Positions 50,426-62,855 of a stretch of 64,000 bases of DNA are shown here, one piece after another. This stretch comes from Athene noctua. Taxonomy: Eukaryota; Chordata; Aves; Strigiformes; Strigidae. A model generated the notes under the pieces. The model had not been told where the DNA came from and did no database searches. It was given only the letters and a program-made list of their open reading frames with translations. The stretch lies in contig NC_134039.1 of NCBI RefSeq assembly GCF_965140245.1, positions 71,096,981-71,160,980 on the forward strand. The letters are read 5' to 3'. The stretch's first letter is position 1; each line of letters begins with the position of its first letter. The translations under genes were made by a program, and so were the position numbers.

Positions 50426-50503
50426 ATGGATGAGGGCGGGCGGGCAGCCCGGCGGGTGGATGGATTGTGCGGCAGCTCTCTGCCCGGCACCGCTGCCCGC
50501 TGA
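50426..50503 (+). other. Upstream ORF (25 codons) in the CELSR1 leader
   Basis: An ATG at 50426 opens a 25-codon frame that stops at TGA 50501-50503, nine bases before the main start and in the same frame. A second ATG at 50430, in another frame, runs to 50711 and overlaps the main start. Both have weak start contexts (C and T at -3), whereas the main ATG has G. If the transcript begins upstream of 50426, both could lower CELSR1 translation. Confidence 0.55.
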
Positions 50504-50512
50504 GCTCCGGAG

Positions 50513-53500
50513 ATGCTGCGGCTGTCCGCCGCCGCCTGCCTGTCCTGGGCCGCGCTGCTCTGCGCCCTGGCGCCGGCGGGCGGCGGGGAGCTGCGCCCGC
50601 CCCGCGCCGCCCCGCTCCGCCACCTGCCCCCGGGGGCCGCGGGGCGCCGCGTCGCCGCCGCCCCCTCCGCCGCCGCCGATCCGCCGGCGCTGCCGCCCGC
50701 CGGGCGCCTGAGGGCGGCGGGGGCCGCGCCGCCCCGCGCTCCGCCCGCCGAGCCCCGCGGGCCCCGTGGCGGGCCCTGTCCGCGCCGCGCCCGGCAGCGG
50801 GCGGCCGCCGAGCCCCGCGGAGCCGCCACCGGCTGCGCCCCGCCGGCGGCGGAGGAGGGCGGCGGGCGGCCGGGAGCGCGGCGGGCGCGGAGCCTCAACA
50901 GCCCCCCGCAGTTCCAGCTGCCCAGCTACCAAGTCTCCATCCCCGAGAACGAGCCGGCCGGCACGGCCGTCATCGTGCTGCGGGCCCAGGACCCCGACGA
51001 GGGGGAGGCCGGCCGGCTGGCGTACTCCATGGAGGCGCTCTTCGACGAGCGCTCCAACGACTACTTCTCCATCGACGCCGAGACGGGCGGCGTGGTCACG
51101 GCCCGCAGCCTCGACCGGGAGACGAAGGACACCCACGTGCTGAAGGTGACCGCCTCCGACCACGGCTCCCCGCGCCGCCGCTCGGCCACCACCTACCTGA
51201 CGGTGACCGTGAGCGACACCAACGACCACGAGCCGGTGTTTGAGCAGCCCGAGTACCGGGAGAGCATCCGTGAGAACCTGGAGGTGGGTTACGAGGTGCT
51301 GACCATCCGCGCCACCGACGGCGATGCCCCGGCCAACGCCAACATGCTTTACCGCCTGCTGGAGCCGGGAGCTGGCGACGGGGTCTTTGAGATTGACCCA
51401 CGCTCGGGGGTTGTGAGGACCCGAGCCCCGGTGGACCGCGAGGAGGTCTCCGAGTACCACCTGGTGGTGGAAGCCAACGACCAGGGCAAGGATCCAGGAC
51501 CACGCAGCGCCACAGCTATGGTGCACATCACTGTAGAGGATGAGAATGACAACTACCCTCAGTTCAGTGAGAAGCGCTACCTGGTCCAGGTGCCAGAGGA
51601 TGCCCCTGTGAACAGCCAGATAATGCAGGTGCAGGCTACAGATCGGGACCGGGGCAGCAATGCCCAGGTGCACTACAGCATTGTGAGTGGCAACCTGAAA
51701 GGCCAGTTCTACATCCATTCTTTCTCCGGCGCCATTGACCTGATCAACCCTCTGGATTATGAGACTATTCGGGAGTACACGCTCCGGATCAAAGCCCAGG
51801 ATGGGGGTAGGCCTCCCTTGATCAACTCCAGTGGCATGGTGTCGGTGCAGGTTGTGGACGTGAATGACAATGCCCCCATTTTTGTGAGCACTCCCTTCCA
51901 GGCCACGGTGCTGGAGAACGTTCCTCTGGGCTACTCGGTGCTGCACATCCAGGCTGTGGATGCTGACTCTGGGGAGAACGCCCGCCTGGAGTACAAACTC
52001 GTAGAGATGGCACCGTCCACCGGTGGTGCCCCTGTAGCAGGTGACTCTGGGTTCCCTTTTCAGATCAACAACAGCACAGGGTGGATTACGGTGGCTGCAG
52101 AGCTGGACCGAGAGACTGTGGAGAACTATCACTTTGGGGTGGAGGCCAGGGACCATGGTGTGCCAGTCATGACCTCCTCAGCCAGCGTGTCTATCACTGT
52201 CCTTGACGTGAACGACAACAACCCCACCTTCACGGAGAAGGTGTATCACCTCAGGCTGAACGAGGATGCGGCTGTGGGTAGCAGTGTGCTGACCCTGACA
52301 GCAGTGGACAGGGACGTTAACAGTGTTGTGACTTACCAGATCACCAGTGGCAACACCAGGAACCGTTTTGCTATCACCAGTCAGAGCGGAGGGGGGCTGA
52401 TCACGCTGGCCTTGCCCCTGGATTACAAGCAGGAAAGGCAGTATGTGCTCACAGTCACCGCCTCTGACGGCACTCGTTTCGACACTGTCCAGGTCTTCAT
52501 CAACATCACAGATGCCAACACGCACCGCCCAGTCTTCCAGAGCTCCCACTACACAGTGAGTGTCAGCGAGGACAAGCCCATTGGCACCTCTATTGTCACC
52601 ATCAGTGCCACCGATGAAGACACAGGGGAGAATGCAAGAATCACTTACATTTTGGATGATAACATCCCCCAGTTCCGCATAGACCCTGACACGGGCACCA
52701 TCACCACCCTGATGGAGCTAGACTATGAGGACCAGGCCTCCTACACGTTGGCCATTACAGCCCATGACAATGGCATCCCCCAGAAATCGGACACCACCTA
52801 CGTCGAGATCCTCATCCTGGATGCCAATGACAACGCGCCCCACTTCCTGCGTGACCGCTACCAGGGCTCGGTTTTTGAGGATGTGCCACTCTCCACCAGC
52901 GTCCTGCAGCTGTCTGCCACTGACCGTGACTCGGGCCTCAATGGCCGTCTCCTCTACACCTTCCAAGGTGGTGACGATGGAGATGGAGACTTCTACATCG
53001 AACCCACTTCCGGAGTGATACGGACTCTGCGCAAACTGGACCGCGAGAATGTGGCTGTCTACAGCCTGCGGGCCTTTGCTGTGGACAGGGGCAGCCCACC
53101 ACTGAAAGCATCTGTGGATATCCAAGTGACTGTGCTGGACATCAACGACAACCCCCCTGTCTTTGAGAAGGATGAGTTTGACATCTTTGTGGAGGAGAAC
53201 AGCCCCGTAGGCTCTATTGTGGCACGGATCAGTGCAGCTGACCCTGACGAGGGGACCAATGCACAGATCATGTACCAGATTGTAGAGGGGAACATCCCTG
53301 AGGTCTTCCAACTAGACTTGCTCAATGGAGACCTCACGGCCCTAATGGACCTGGATTATGAGAGCCGGACGGAGTACGTGATCGTGGTGCAAGCCACTTC
53401 AGCCCCTCTCGTGAGCAGGGCAACAGTGCACATCCGCCTCTTGGACCAGAATGATAACCCACCCGTGCTGCAGGACTTCCAGATCCTCTTCAATAACTAT

Positions 53501-53711
53501 GTGACCAACAAATCCAACAGCTTCCCCTCCGGTGTGATTGGCAAGATCCCAGCTCATGATCCTGATGTGTCTGACAGCCTGGCCTACACCTTTGTGCAAG
53601 GCAATGAATTGAACTTGCTCCTTTTGGACTCTGCCACTGGGGAACTCAAACTCAGTCGCGATCTGGACAACAACAGACCCCTGGAAGCCCTTATGAAAGT
53701 GTCAGTCTCAG
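50513..53711 (+). CDS. CELSR1 (flamingo-type cadherin), first coding exon, 1066 codons plus one base
   Basis: This exon encodes the N-terminal ectodomain of a seven-pass cadherin, an adhesion GPCR of the core planar cell polarity complex that binds homophilically between cells and partners with Frizzled and Vangl. The start is firm: ATG 50513 is the first ATG after an in-frame TGA (50501-50503). A signal peptide spans about 1-25, then an Ala/Pro/Arg-rich pro-region to about 126, ending in a furin-like RRAR (123-126). Nine cadherin repeats follow, with linkers DTNDHEPVF 235, DENDNYPQF 343, DVNDNAPIF 449, DVNDNNPTF 565, DANTHRPVF 667, DANDNAPHF 770, DINDNPPVF 876 and DQNDNPPVL 978; repeat nine runs from about 987. 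N-glycosylation sequons include N438, N520, N664 and N999. The exon ends in phase 1 at the donor GTAAGC (53712), completing an expected Asp codon. Segments such as LFDERS, ILILDANDNAP, FYIEPTSGVIRT and YTFVQGNEL favour CELSR1 over CELSR2 and CELSR3, as does the long first intron. The frame is intact. The EGF, laminin-G, GAIN and 7TM parts lie beyond the window. Confidence 0.9.
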
Positions 53712-53731
53712 GTAAGCAAGCTTTCGAGGTT

Positions 53732-53737
53732 AATAAA
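53732..53737 (+). terminator. AATAAA hexamers close to the exon 1 donor
   Basis: AATAAA occurs at 53732-53737, 54015-54020 and 54098-54103, within 400 bases after the donor. Read without splicing, the frame continues for 30 more residues to a stop at 53801-53803, so the second and third hexamers lie in a position to end an intron-retained transcript. The first would give a transcript lacking a stop. This is pattern evidence only. Confidence 0.3.
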
Positions 53738-56700
53738 GCATGTAATTTTGCTTGGTCAGACCAGCGTGGGGGCATGGGCAGAGGTAACCCACTTGCAGTT
53801 TAGTGTGCAGCTTTCAGTTTCTTGAAGCAGCAATTTATCTGTGAATTTTTTAAAGAGGAACCACAAAAATGTGTCAAGCCCATGTGCTGTGGATTGAAGT
53901 GGTTGTAATTGTTATGTGGATCAGAAAACTAAATCCGAGTGTATTTGGAAAGGTATATACTCCCTCAGTTGAGGTAGTACCGTGGCTAAAGGTTTTCTTA
54001 TGTTGCATAAAGGTAATAAATGATGTAACTTGCAAAGACAGAGGGAATGCACATGTATCTGTAATGCCATCTCCCCTCTTTTTTTTCCTCTTTAAAAAAT
54101 AAAAAAAGTTTGGATTTGGTATCTCTGCTGTTTTAGCAACAAAGCATATGTATTCCCTTCTGCATATCGGGAGGTTTGGCTGGTAGATCCTTAGACCCCA
54201 GACCAGGTCTTGGCTGGTGTGGCCCAGGTGAATGTGATGCTGGTGGAGCTGTGCTGGCTTGTATTGCTGGCGTGTGTTCCTGTGGGAAATGGTGATGCTG
54301 AAAGCAATGAGTTATGGCTGTGTAATAGCTGTGTAACACAGCTAATTGCACTGGCGTTGCTTTAGTAGTGCTAGGGGCAGATACTGGGCAAATGCAGCCC
54401 CAAAATCAGTGCTGTTGCAGGGGGGGAGAGAAGGGGAGAGGTACGTGTACTGTACCATTAACTTCGTTGGAGAATTTGTGTCTCTGTGTTAAGACTGTTT
54501 GATATGGTCCAATATACACTTTTATATAAGCACATACATGCTCTTAGGATATTATTATTTTTCTGCTCCGTTGCTTGTTTATCACTGAATTACTTTTTAC
54601 ACCTCTAATTGTGGCATCAGTCATACAATGGGTAATTTCCTCTGCAGGTGCCACTCTATAAAGTTTACTGTGGACCTGATCCCATACTTCTGTTGACTTT
54701 CAAAGGTTTAACCAGGTACAATCCTCGCTGCGTCACTCTCTGCAATCTAAAACTAGTATTTGTATTGTCTTTGGAATAAAATAACTGAAAGTACTAGGTA
54801 CGTAAAATGACATTTTAGGGGATGCTTCTTTTTGGATGGTTGTATTAAAAAAATTATAAACTGTGGCATAATAATCCTGGCAGTGCTTGTTTTACTGGAA
54901 GTAGTCATGGCGTGCAGCAGGGCCTCGGGGGAGTGAACCATGCTCTCCCTGAGGTCCTTTTTGCTTCAGGAAAATGAAAGTGATATTAACTGAGCTGACT
55001 GAATTTACTGCAGTGCATCACCTGACGAGCCACTCCTGGTTCATCCAAAATGCTAGGGGGCAGCTAATGTGGTAAGGTAGCTCATAAATGTTGTTTCCAT
55101 GTCCTGTGAGGACTTGCAGAAAAAACAGACAGTTGGCTTGTGACCTTAAAGAAAAACATTTGGATTAAGGTGCAGATAATTGCATGGTCACTGTCTGTAC
55201 CAGTAGCTCTTTATCTGGTAGCAGAAGATAAGAACTCATCTTGGAGCACAAAACTTGGAAAAGTTGTTTTGTTACACTAGATGAAGAGTGTGTTCAGAAC
55301 AGAAAAATGGGTGACTTACTATTCCTTTCTCAGTCTAATGATTTACACTGAAGTTTAAGTGGATGAATTCTCAGGTAGGAATGAAGACCCGTTTTCTTAA
55401 GTAACAGAGCTTGATCCTTAAGTAAGGAGCTTGATCATGCCAGCATCATTTTCATGTTTGCTGAAGGTGTGAACTTTGAAACTCTGCTGTGATGTTGACC
55501 AAAACTGGCTGTCTGCTTTTTGAAAGGTATTTGAAAGATTATATATTCTTATGGGTTGGACTTTAAAATAGTTTTGACAAGCACTGAACTCCATGTGACG
55601 TTAATTTGAAGTTCACTCTCTGGAAATGGAAAGGGCAGAGTTTGGCAGTGTGTGATTAGTCCAGGAAAGTGTCACCTGCCTGCTTTCTCTGGTTTATCTG
55701 ATTCAGTCTTTAAAAAAAAAAAAAAAAAAGTCAGAGAAGCAGCTCAGACAGAAGTACTCCACAGGGTTATCTCTAAGTGTTGCAAAATATCTGCAAATCA
55801 TCTGCTAAAATGACCTGCCTGTTAACTGAAAAACTGTCTATGGACTAGCCGTTAACCTCTCAACCCAGACAAACACAAAGCCCTGCCCTACTAACAGCTG
55901 CTCTTCAGGTCAGGAAAGGATTTGAGCTCCTTCCGAACTTGGGGAATTTGATCTGTATGTGTCTGGGAAGTAATACTGCTGCTATAAAAAAATCTTATTT
56001 CCACCTAGCAATGTGTTGTGCTGCAGAGCCATGTGAGTGTGTGCGATGCTAGTGAGGAGCCACGCTGCTCAATTGAATTACTTTGAGAGTTTGATACTTG
56101 ACAAAAAACAGCATTCTTTCATTTGAAATGGGGATGATTAAGCACAGTAATTTTGGCATTCTGCTTATAAACAAAACTTTAGGAATCGTGAAAACCAAGC
56201 AAATAGACATAGTAACTTTAATAAAACCTGAGAACGTCACACTTGGCATTTAAAACTAACAGTGTAAACGTTACCAGAAGCTACATGGCATAGTGGGCAG
56301 CCCTGGGCAGGCTGGGCACGTACGTGCATGGCTCTGCCTTTGTCCTGGTGTGGCGGTACCTGCTGGGCTGTGCCCCCACAGTCGGTCAGGAACCCACCCA
56401 AGCAGAGGAGGGAGAAGGTGGGTGGTGTGGATATTAGCATTTTGCTTTGGATCCAGAGGGAGCTTTTGAAGTCGATCTCTTTTGAAGAGAATCTCTCCGG
56501 GTGCCCCTCTGCCCGTACCTGTCGTGCAGAGCCGTCTGAGTGAACAAACTGGATCTCTTTTGGATGAAGTTAATCCAGGGGTCCCTTAAAAAGACACATT
56601 CTCTTTTTACTGTTGTACATTCGAGGGTTTTCTACATAAAGGCAGAGCTTGGCTTTATATTCCCATGCCTGCACATTGTGTCGTTAGGTTTATGTTGTTT

Positions 56701-59700
56701 TAATAATTGGGGCGAAATCTGGGTCCTGCTCAGATCTTGCCCCTGCTTTCCAAGGAGACAGGATTTTACTCTGGGCTTCTGAAACAGGTGTTCAAGGGTC
56801 GATCAGTCTGTGATTTCTTAGTGTTACTAATAAATATGGGGCTTAAATTGACAGGCTCATTAAAAACTATTACTTTTTGTTCACAGTGATATTCATGATA
56901 ATGTTAAATTGATATTTATTTAGTCAAAAAGTGGGTTAAACATTGCTCAAGTCACAATGCGTTTGCCTGTGTTAAACATACACCACAGTCCCCGCTGGTG
57001 CGGGTGGGGGAAGGCTGGTGCTAGCCTCAGCTTCGAACAAATGTTGCACAACTTTGCCTGGGTGTCACATTGCAAATGCTGCTGGCACCTGCTTGACTGT
57101 GCTGCCACAAGTAGTCCCACTTATCATCAACGACAGCTCAATAGATGTGTGTACAAACTCCTCTGGGAACCCAGCCTAATACACCAATGCAGACAAAACC
57201 CAACCTGACTGGATCCTACAGCTTTCGAGCGGTCCAGATAAATGTAAAATATCATTATACAACATAGAATATAGAATTTTGGGAAAGTAGTGCTCCCCAC
57301 GCAGTGAGGGATAGACACCCAAGCGTTTCTGAGGCCATGCAAGGTCAAGTATCACCTTTTACATTTCTTTGGCTTTTAATCTCCAGTGCCATTCAGTAAG
57401 GTTATTGACTATCAGCAAATACAAATTAAGATAGAGCTCATTTGTGTTGCAGTAAACTTATGGGATTTTTACTCATGGCTTGGTAAAGGATTTTCATTAT
57501 TATTGTAATTTAAAAGTCATTGTGCTAATGACCCTGGATCGTCAGCTCTGTGCCTTCTCCATACAAATGTAACAGATGATGCAATACTTCTGTTTAGCCC
57601 TTCTGGTAAAGGTAAGGCCACAGCTGTGCCTGAGGTGCAAGGCACTGGGGGGTTGTTTGTGTGTGTGAAGATGATTTGAGAATAAAGGGGAAAAAAGAAA
57701 CTCCAAGGAGAAGGTGTCTCTGTAAGCACAGGGGCACCTTTGGGTGTGGAGGGCAAGCGTGGGGCAACCACTTGGGATGTGGGCCAGGTGCCTCGGCACC
57801 ATCGGATGCGCCCTGGCCTCGTGCCCCTGCCTTTGGGGAGCAGAGCGGATGGGGCTGCTGGGCCTTTGTGAGTTTTGTGGGGCAGATCCGCAGGGCAACT
57901 GGTTCTTCTAGGAGCAGTGCTTCTGGCTGCCTGCGAGGGCTTGCTTTCAGGGTCAGCCAGAGCAATTAGCACCTGAACTTGCTCTCTGTGGACCCCTCAC
58001 CCCGTGGGAAACACATTCCTGCAGGTGGCTGAGGTGGGATCCCTGTGGGTTATAGAATTAGGAGATGGTGGAAACGGAGGGGTGGAGGCTCTTCTCACCC
58101 TCCTCCCGAGTGGTTGCAGGGCTTTTGCAGGCTGGCATTTCCAGGGACCTTGGGCGCTTGCACTTCACGCATGCTTCCTGCACTAAGACGAGAGGAGAGA
58201 AGGGAGCGGCTCAAGGGCTGCAAAGACCAGGGAGGCAATGATGAGGGACCTCGGTTAGAAAGATGGTGTGATACCGCGAGCTGGGGGATTGCACCCCTAG
58301 TTGTTACTTTGTGTATTAAGTAAGACTGAAGTGAAAGATGACTGATAATGGTTAGTGGCAGTGGTTTTGAACGTTTACATTATTTTCCTACAATAGCAAA
58401 TCTAGAGTAGTGGCCATCATTTTAAAGTTAGGGTAGCTCCTGGATCTGCTGTGGCTATCTAAATCCTTTATTGCATCCATATAGGTTTTATATTCTAATC
58501 TATTCTATAGGTGAGATGTATTTTAGCTGTGCGTCCCTCCAGCCTGCATGAATGTGACTTCCCCTCTTCAGCTATATGATCTGTTCCAGCCGATAAAAGC
58601 TGTGGCTGCCTTGTTGCTTTCCTGTGGGATTCCCTTCCACTTCATCCCTGGATTTCATAGGAGTGGTGTATTTTTGTTTCAAAAGACAGGAAAATGTCTA
58701 TGGCTATGGGAGGAAAATATTTAGTTTGTCTCAACTTTTTAGTTGAGATAAAAGATATCTTCTGCATGTAAATAAATAACATAGGGAGTTACCTGCAGCT
58801 CAAGCTACTGTAAATAAGCAATTTCTTTGCTAAAATGGTGATCTGTAGTAATAAAGAAATGTTTACCACAGAACACTTTAAAACGTAAATGAGCTGTTTT
58901 ATCTCAGATAAAAGCTATTCTGTCAGTCAGCTTCTTTCAGAAAATGCTACTATGCAACATAGCTATGCCTAAAAATGTTTGTTTCTCCCTGTTTCTGTCT
59001 GTGTGCAGGCTGTATATTACCATTTTTTCCTCCACAGTTTTTAATGAGATATTACTACCTTAGTATGTCTCAGTGGTTGAAATGTATGCAGATCTACTAG
59101 GCTTTACTTGATAACAAGTCTCAAGAGAAAGAAATTGAATTTAGGGAATATGATGGTGTGATTACCTGGAAAACTTTTTGCCCTATTTGCAAATTATTTG
59201 CTCATGGAGAGATAGTTGTAATAATAATTTTTTAATTGGATCGGTAATTTAAAAATGTTTTTTTAGTACTTTTTAAGCTTCAGGTGTATTAATGAAATCG
59301 GTTTCCTTGATGTATTCCCTTGTTGTGATTTGCTTCCCTCTTAGAAGTTACTGAAGTGCTCTTACTTCTGACTTGCACTTGTGGGTTGGGAAGAATCCTC
59401 TTTTGTTCTGTTCTGGTCACATGTTTGCTTGCAGTTCGGAATTGGTTTAGGCTGGGGTTGCCGAGCCTGCTGCAAACTGCCAAATACAGGATAAACATTG
59501 AATTGTTGTCAAGGGTAATGGCAAAAGAACCCTTTGTTTAGAATACAGGAACAGTTTTCTAGGTTTGGATGTTAGGATGATAGTAAACCCGCAGTAGTGG
59601 TGGGGTAAGTAGGTGATGTGAAGCAGTGGGATTTTATACTTTGTTATCTCCAACGTCCCAAGTGCTACCTGAGGAAGTGGCTGGCTGCTGATAAAGTGTA

Positions 59701-62700
59701 TAGTTTTACATTTGCTCATCAAATGGTTCATTTTCCTTGAGTGTATATACTTAATATCTTGAAACTCCCTTTCATTGTTGACTCCCGTCTTTGAGCTGAA
59801 TAGATTTTCTCAGACATTCCATGACTGAGGAATGTAATGCTGGGTATGACATTAAGTGAAAGTAGGTAGTGTTCTCACCCCTCTTCCGGTAGGATGCTTG
59901 CTGGTGAGACCCTTAGTAGATGCTTGGATGGGAATCCTGTGGTGTCCTCACATTTACACCAGTCTGGTCAGAGTGTGGCCCTGGTGTCTCACAGCATCTT
60001 TAAGGAAGGGTTGGGGAGACTCATCTGTGGTGTCCCTGGAGTGTGCCGCAGGTCCGCCAGGCACCCCTTCAGCTGACAGACCGTCTCCAGTGTTTTGGCT
60101 TGCTGGGTGCTCAGGGTTCATGGGTTCAGGGGCATGTGATAACATGCAACACCTGTAACGGTGTTTACAGTTCAGCCAGATGTGTAGCTTCTGCATACAT
60201 TGGCATGGCTGAGCTCTCTTTCATCTGGTTATTTTGGGTACAGACAGCAATGCCTGCACAGTAGCATGGGTTAGGCTTGTGGTTTCACTGGGTCCCTTGA
60301 TTCCCTCATGCATCAGGTGAGACTGATACAAAGAGTCCAGGAACGTGACCACTCTAGAAGTTGGGAGCAGAATTACTTTCTGGGCAGAAAAAAAAGCAAG
60401 CATGAAGCAGAAAGCTCTTCTAAACCTACATGCTACAAATACCTTTTCAATATTTAGCAGTGTAGGCAACTCTAGCTGTAACGCTCATGCATGGAGGATG
60501 AGTAAGGGGAGGATCAAATATCAGACACAAGATCTATGCTTTCCATCCCTTCTCCCTCTCTTTTATAAGCCCTCAGGATTTTGAGACCCAGTTGGTGGGG
60601 ACAGACTCTCTACGTTTGAGCGCTTGAGGTAACAAAACAACTTACCTGCTTACCTCGGTATTGGCTAATTTACAGGATTTGGGCAACTGTCTCTCTTGGC
60701 TTCCTTTGGCATACTGACTTGTATTTCCAAAAATATCTACAGAGAGTCTTTAGGAAACGTAGGAGGGTTAGAAAAGCTGAAGATATTCAAATCAGATCTA
60801 ATGACCCTTTTTGGCAATATTCCATATTATAGTTTTTCTGTCCTGGTATCTGTGGGAATGATGATGGGTTTTGGTAAAATAGTACTCCCAGCTATTCTGA
60901 CATCTACTTTGCCATGTAAGGAAGAAGTATGGCAGTGCTGTCTTTTATGAATGATAGACTTTTTTTGTTGCCTGCTCTTTTTTTTTAAGACTGTTTGGTC
61001 CAAAGATTGAATAAATCAGAGTACAGAACAAATTGACAAGAGGCTTGGTTCTTCAAAGCCTTGTTCACAGTGGCTGTCCACTTGAAAGCAAGAACATCTG
61101 AGACCGGTTTAAGTTCAGTTTTGCCACTTTGTGTTTCTGTATCAAGTGACAGTATTATTCCGCCCCCCCCCCCTTCCCCGGTGAAGCTCTTTTTCCAGTG
61201 CTGAAAAACACCGAACTATTTATAGATGCAACACAAGTTTCCAAATGGGGCAGGATGCAATCTTCATGGAAAATTTTGAAATCTGCCATCGAGTGATCTG
61301 TTGATTGTTTGGCGAGATTTCCCTAACACCTTTTTTATAAAGCCCAGGTGCATACACTTTGGCTGAGATTTCATTGCAATGCATTGATTTTGTTGGATTG
61401 AAACAGTGTTAACAAAGGTATTACAGCTTGGCTCTTATGGTCAGATTTGTATCACCTACCATGATCTGCCCAAGAAATCAGGTATCTCTCCAAAGGTGGT
61501 CATGTAGGTTGTGGCCATGATTGGTTGATAGGCATGAGGGCTGTTGGTTGGAGATGCCCATCTTGCCCCATGGATTACAGAGGGAACATAAATGACTGAC
61601 TTGGGCTACCTGCCTTGTTGTTAGGTGGCTAAAGTTCTGTGGGATGAACGCACCCTGAATATGTGCCAGGACGGAAGGGTTTGTTTTCTTTTGTAGCAAT
61701 GATTGTACTTATTTCTGTTACAGAAAACTACCTGTAGTAACAGGCTTAGCAGACAAGATGGAAAGGATAGGGGAGGCTATAATATGCAAACAGGAAAATG
61801 TTTTGCCATGAATAATGTTAGGAGAAACTTTAAATATTGTCAAGAGTTTGAGTGAATGAAGGGGGAAAGTATGCTTTTATGGGGATTTGGCATTCAACAA
61901 AGAAATAAAATTTTAAAATACTTCAGAAAGATGATCTTCACACTTGAAAAAAAAGCAGTTGGACAGAAAAGTAGGATTTGCTGGAGAGAAAGAAAAACTT
62001 TTGGACTTTGTTTCAACAAGTCGTTAATGCTCCTAAGCTGTAACCACCTTCGTATTTATTCCAGTGTTTACACTTGCCAAGCACAAAAAAAGCAAATAAA
62101 TGAAACGGTAAACCTGTAATAAATCCTCAGGGGACCACATAATAAACATAGACATGTTATGCTTATCAAATACAAAGGAAAGTAATCTGTTTTCAACACC
62201 ATTGCCGAACGCATGATAAATGCTGGTTTCTGTCAGGTCTCCAGCACTTTTGGAAATGACGCATCTGGTCAGAAAATTTCAGCACTTTTTGAAGGAGAGA
62301 GAAGGAGAGGCCATCGTTGACAACCATTGTCAACACAGCATCTCCTGCCTGCTATGGAGTCTGTGGGCTAGGTCCAGTTTCAGTGAGAATCAAAAGCATC
62401 TGGAACCCACCAAAAAGGGCAAATCAGGGACTGTATTATCAGATTGGAGTTTCACATATGTGATGGCCAGCATCTAGCAGCCTGTCTTTGCTGTTAAATC
62501 CCACTGGGCTGTTAGGTTTGGAAGCAAATGTACTCAAGGTGATTCTCTGTGGCTGCCATGCCACCAGAGCATGCATCATGTGTACAGATTTTGCTGCTGG
62601 ATTGGTTGGATTTTCTCTTTCCTTTCACTAGTTCCAGATCAGACTCCTTGACCCTATTATGTTAGCAAGTCATTGAGTTTATTGGATCGAATTCCTGTCA

Positions 62701-62833
62701 CAGCACTTTTGGACTTTCCAGGAACCAGCCCAGCCCAGCCCCTCATTTACTTGTGTGTTTGCAGCAATGTTCATGCTGGGTCTGTTTCTAAAGGAGACCC
62801 TTTAACATCCAAGCTGTGATTTTTATTTTTAAA

Positions 62834-62855
62834 ATTTATTTATTTATTTATTTAG
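62834..62855. repeat. (ATTT)n microsatellite
   Basis: About five and a half copies of the tetranucleotide lie in a longer AT-rich stretch inside CELSR1 intron 1. It is likely length-polymorphic. Confidence 0.9.

Larger units (their letters stand above)
49441..51600. promoter_or_regulatory. Main CpG island of CELSR1 promoter and exon 1
   Basis: Very high GC and CpG density runs from about 49441 through the leader and into the first cadherin repeats, fading by about 51600. GC boxes are frequent, for example GGGGCGGG at 49816-49823. Island promoters like this usually lack a TATA box and start at several positions. Only the region upstream of 50513 can be the promoter proper. Confidence 0.85.

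Noticed and set aside
50312..50503. 63-residue upstream frame starting at 50312
   Set aside because: The first codon is GTG, not ATG. Only the part from the ATG at 50426 is a plausible upstream ORF.
50300..52156. 618-codon open frame on the minus strand, antisense to CELSR1 exon 1
   Set aside because: It is a by-product of GC-rich codons in the real exon read backwards. It has no domain structure, is His/Gly/Arg-rich in an implausible way, and fades where the GC content drops.
50513..53711. Assignment to CELSR2 or CELSR3
   Set aside because: The first repeat start (SPPQFQLPSYQV) recalls CELSR2, but most diagnostic segments across repeats 1-9 match CELSR1 better, and the long first intron also fits CELSR1. 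A protein-tree check would settle it.
57517..57972. Cluster of overlapping minus-strand frames (118-151 codons) in intron 1
   Set aside because: Several phases are open at once in a locally GC-richer stretch, which points to composition. No known exon of CELSR1 or another gene is seen.
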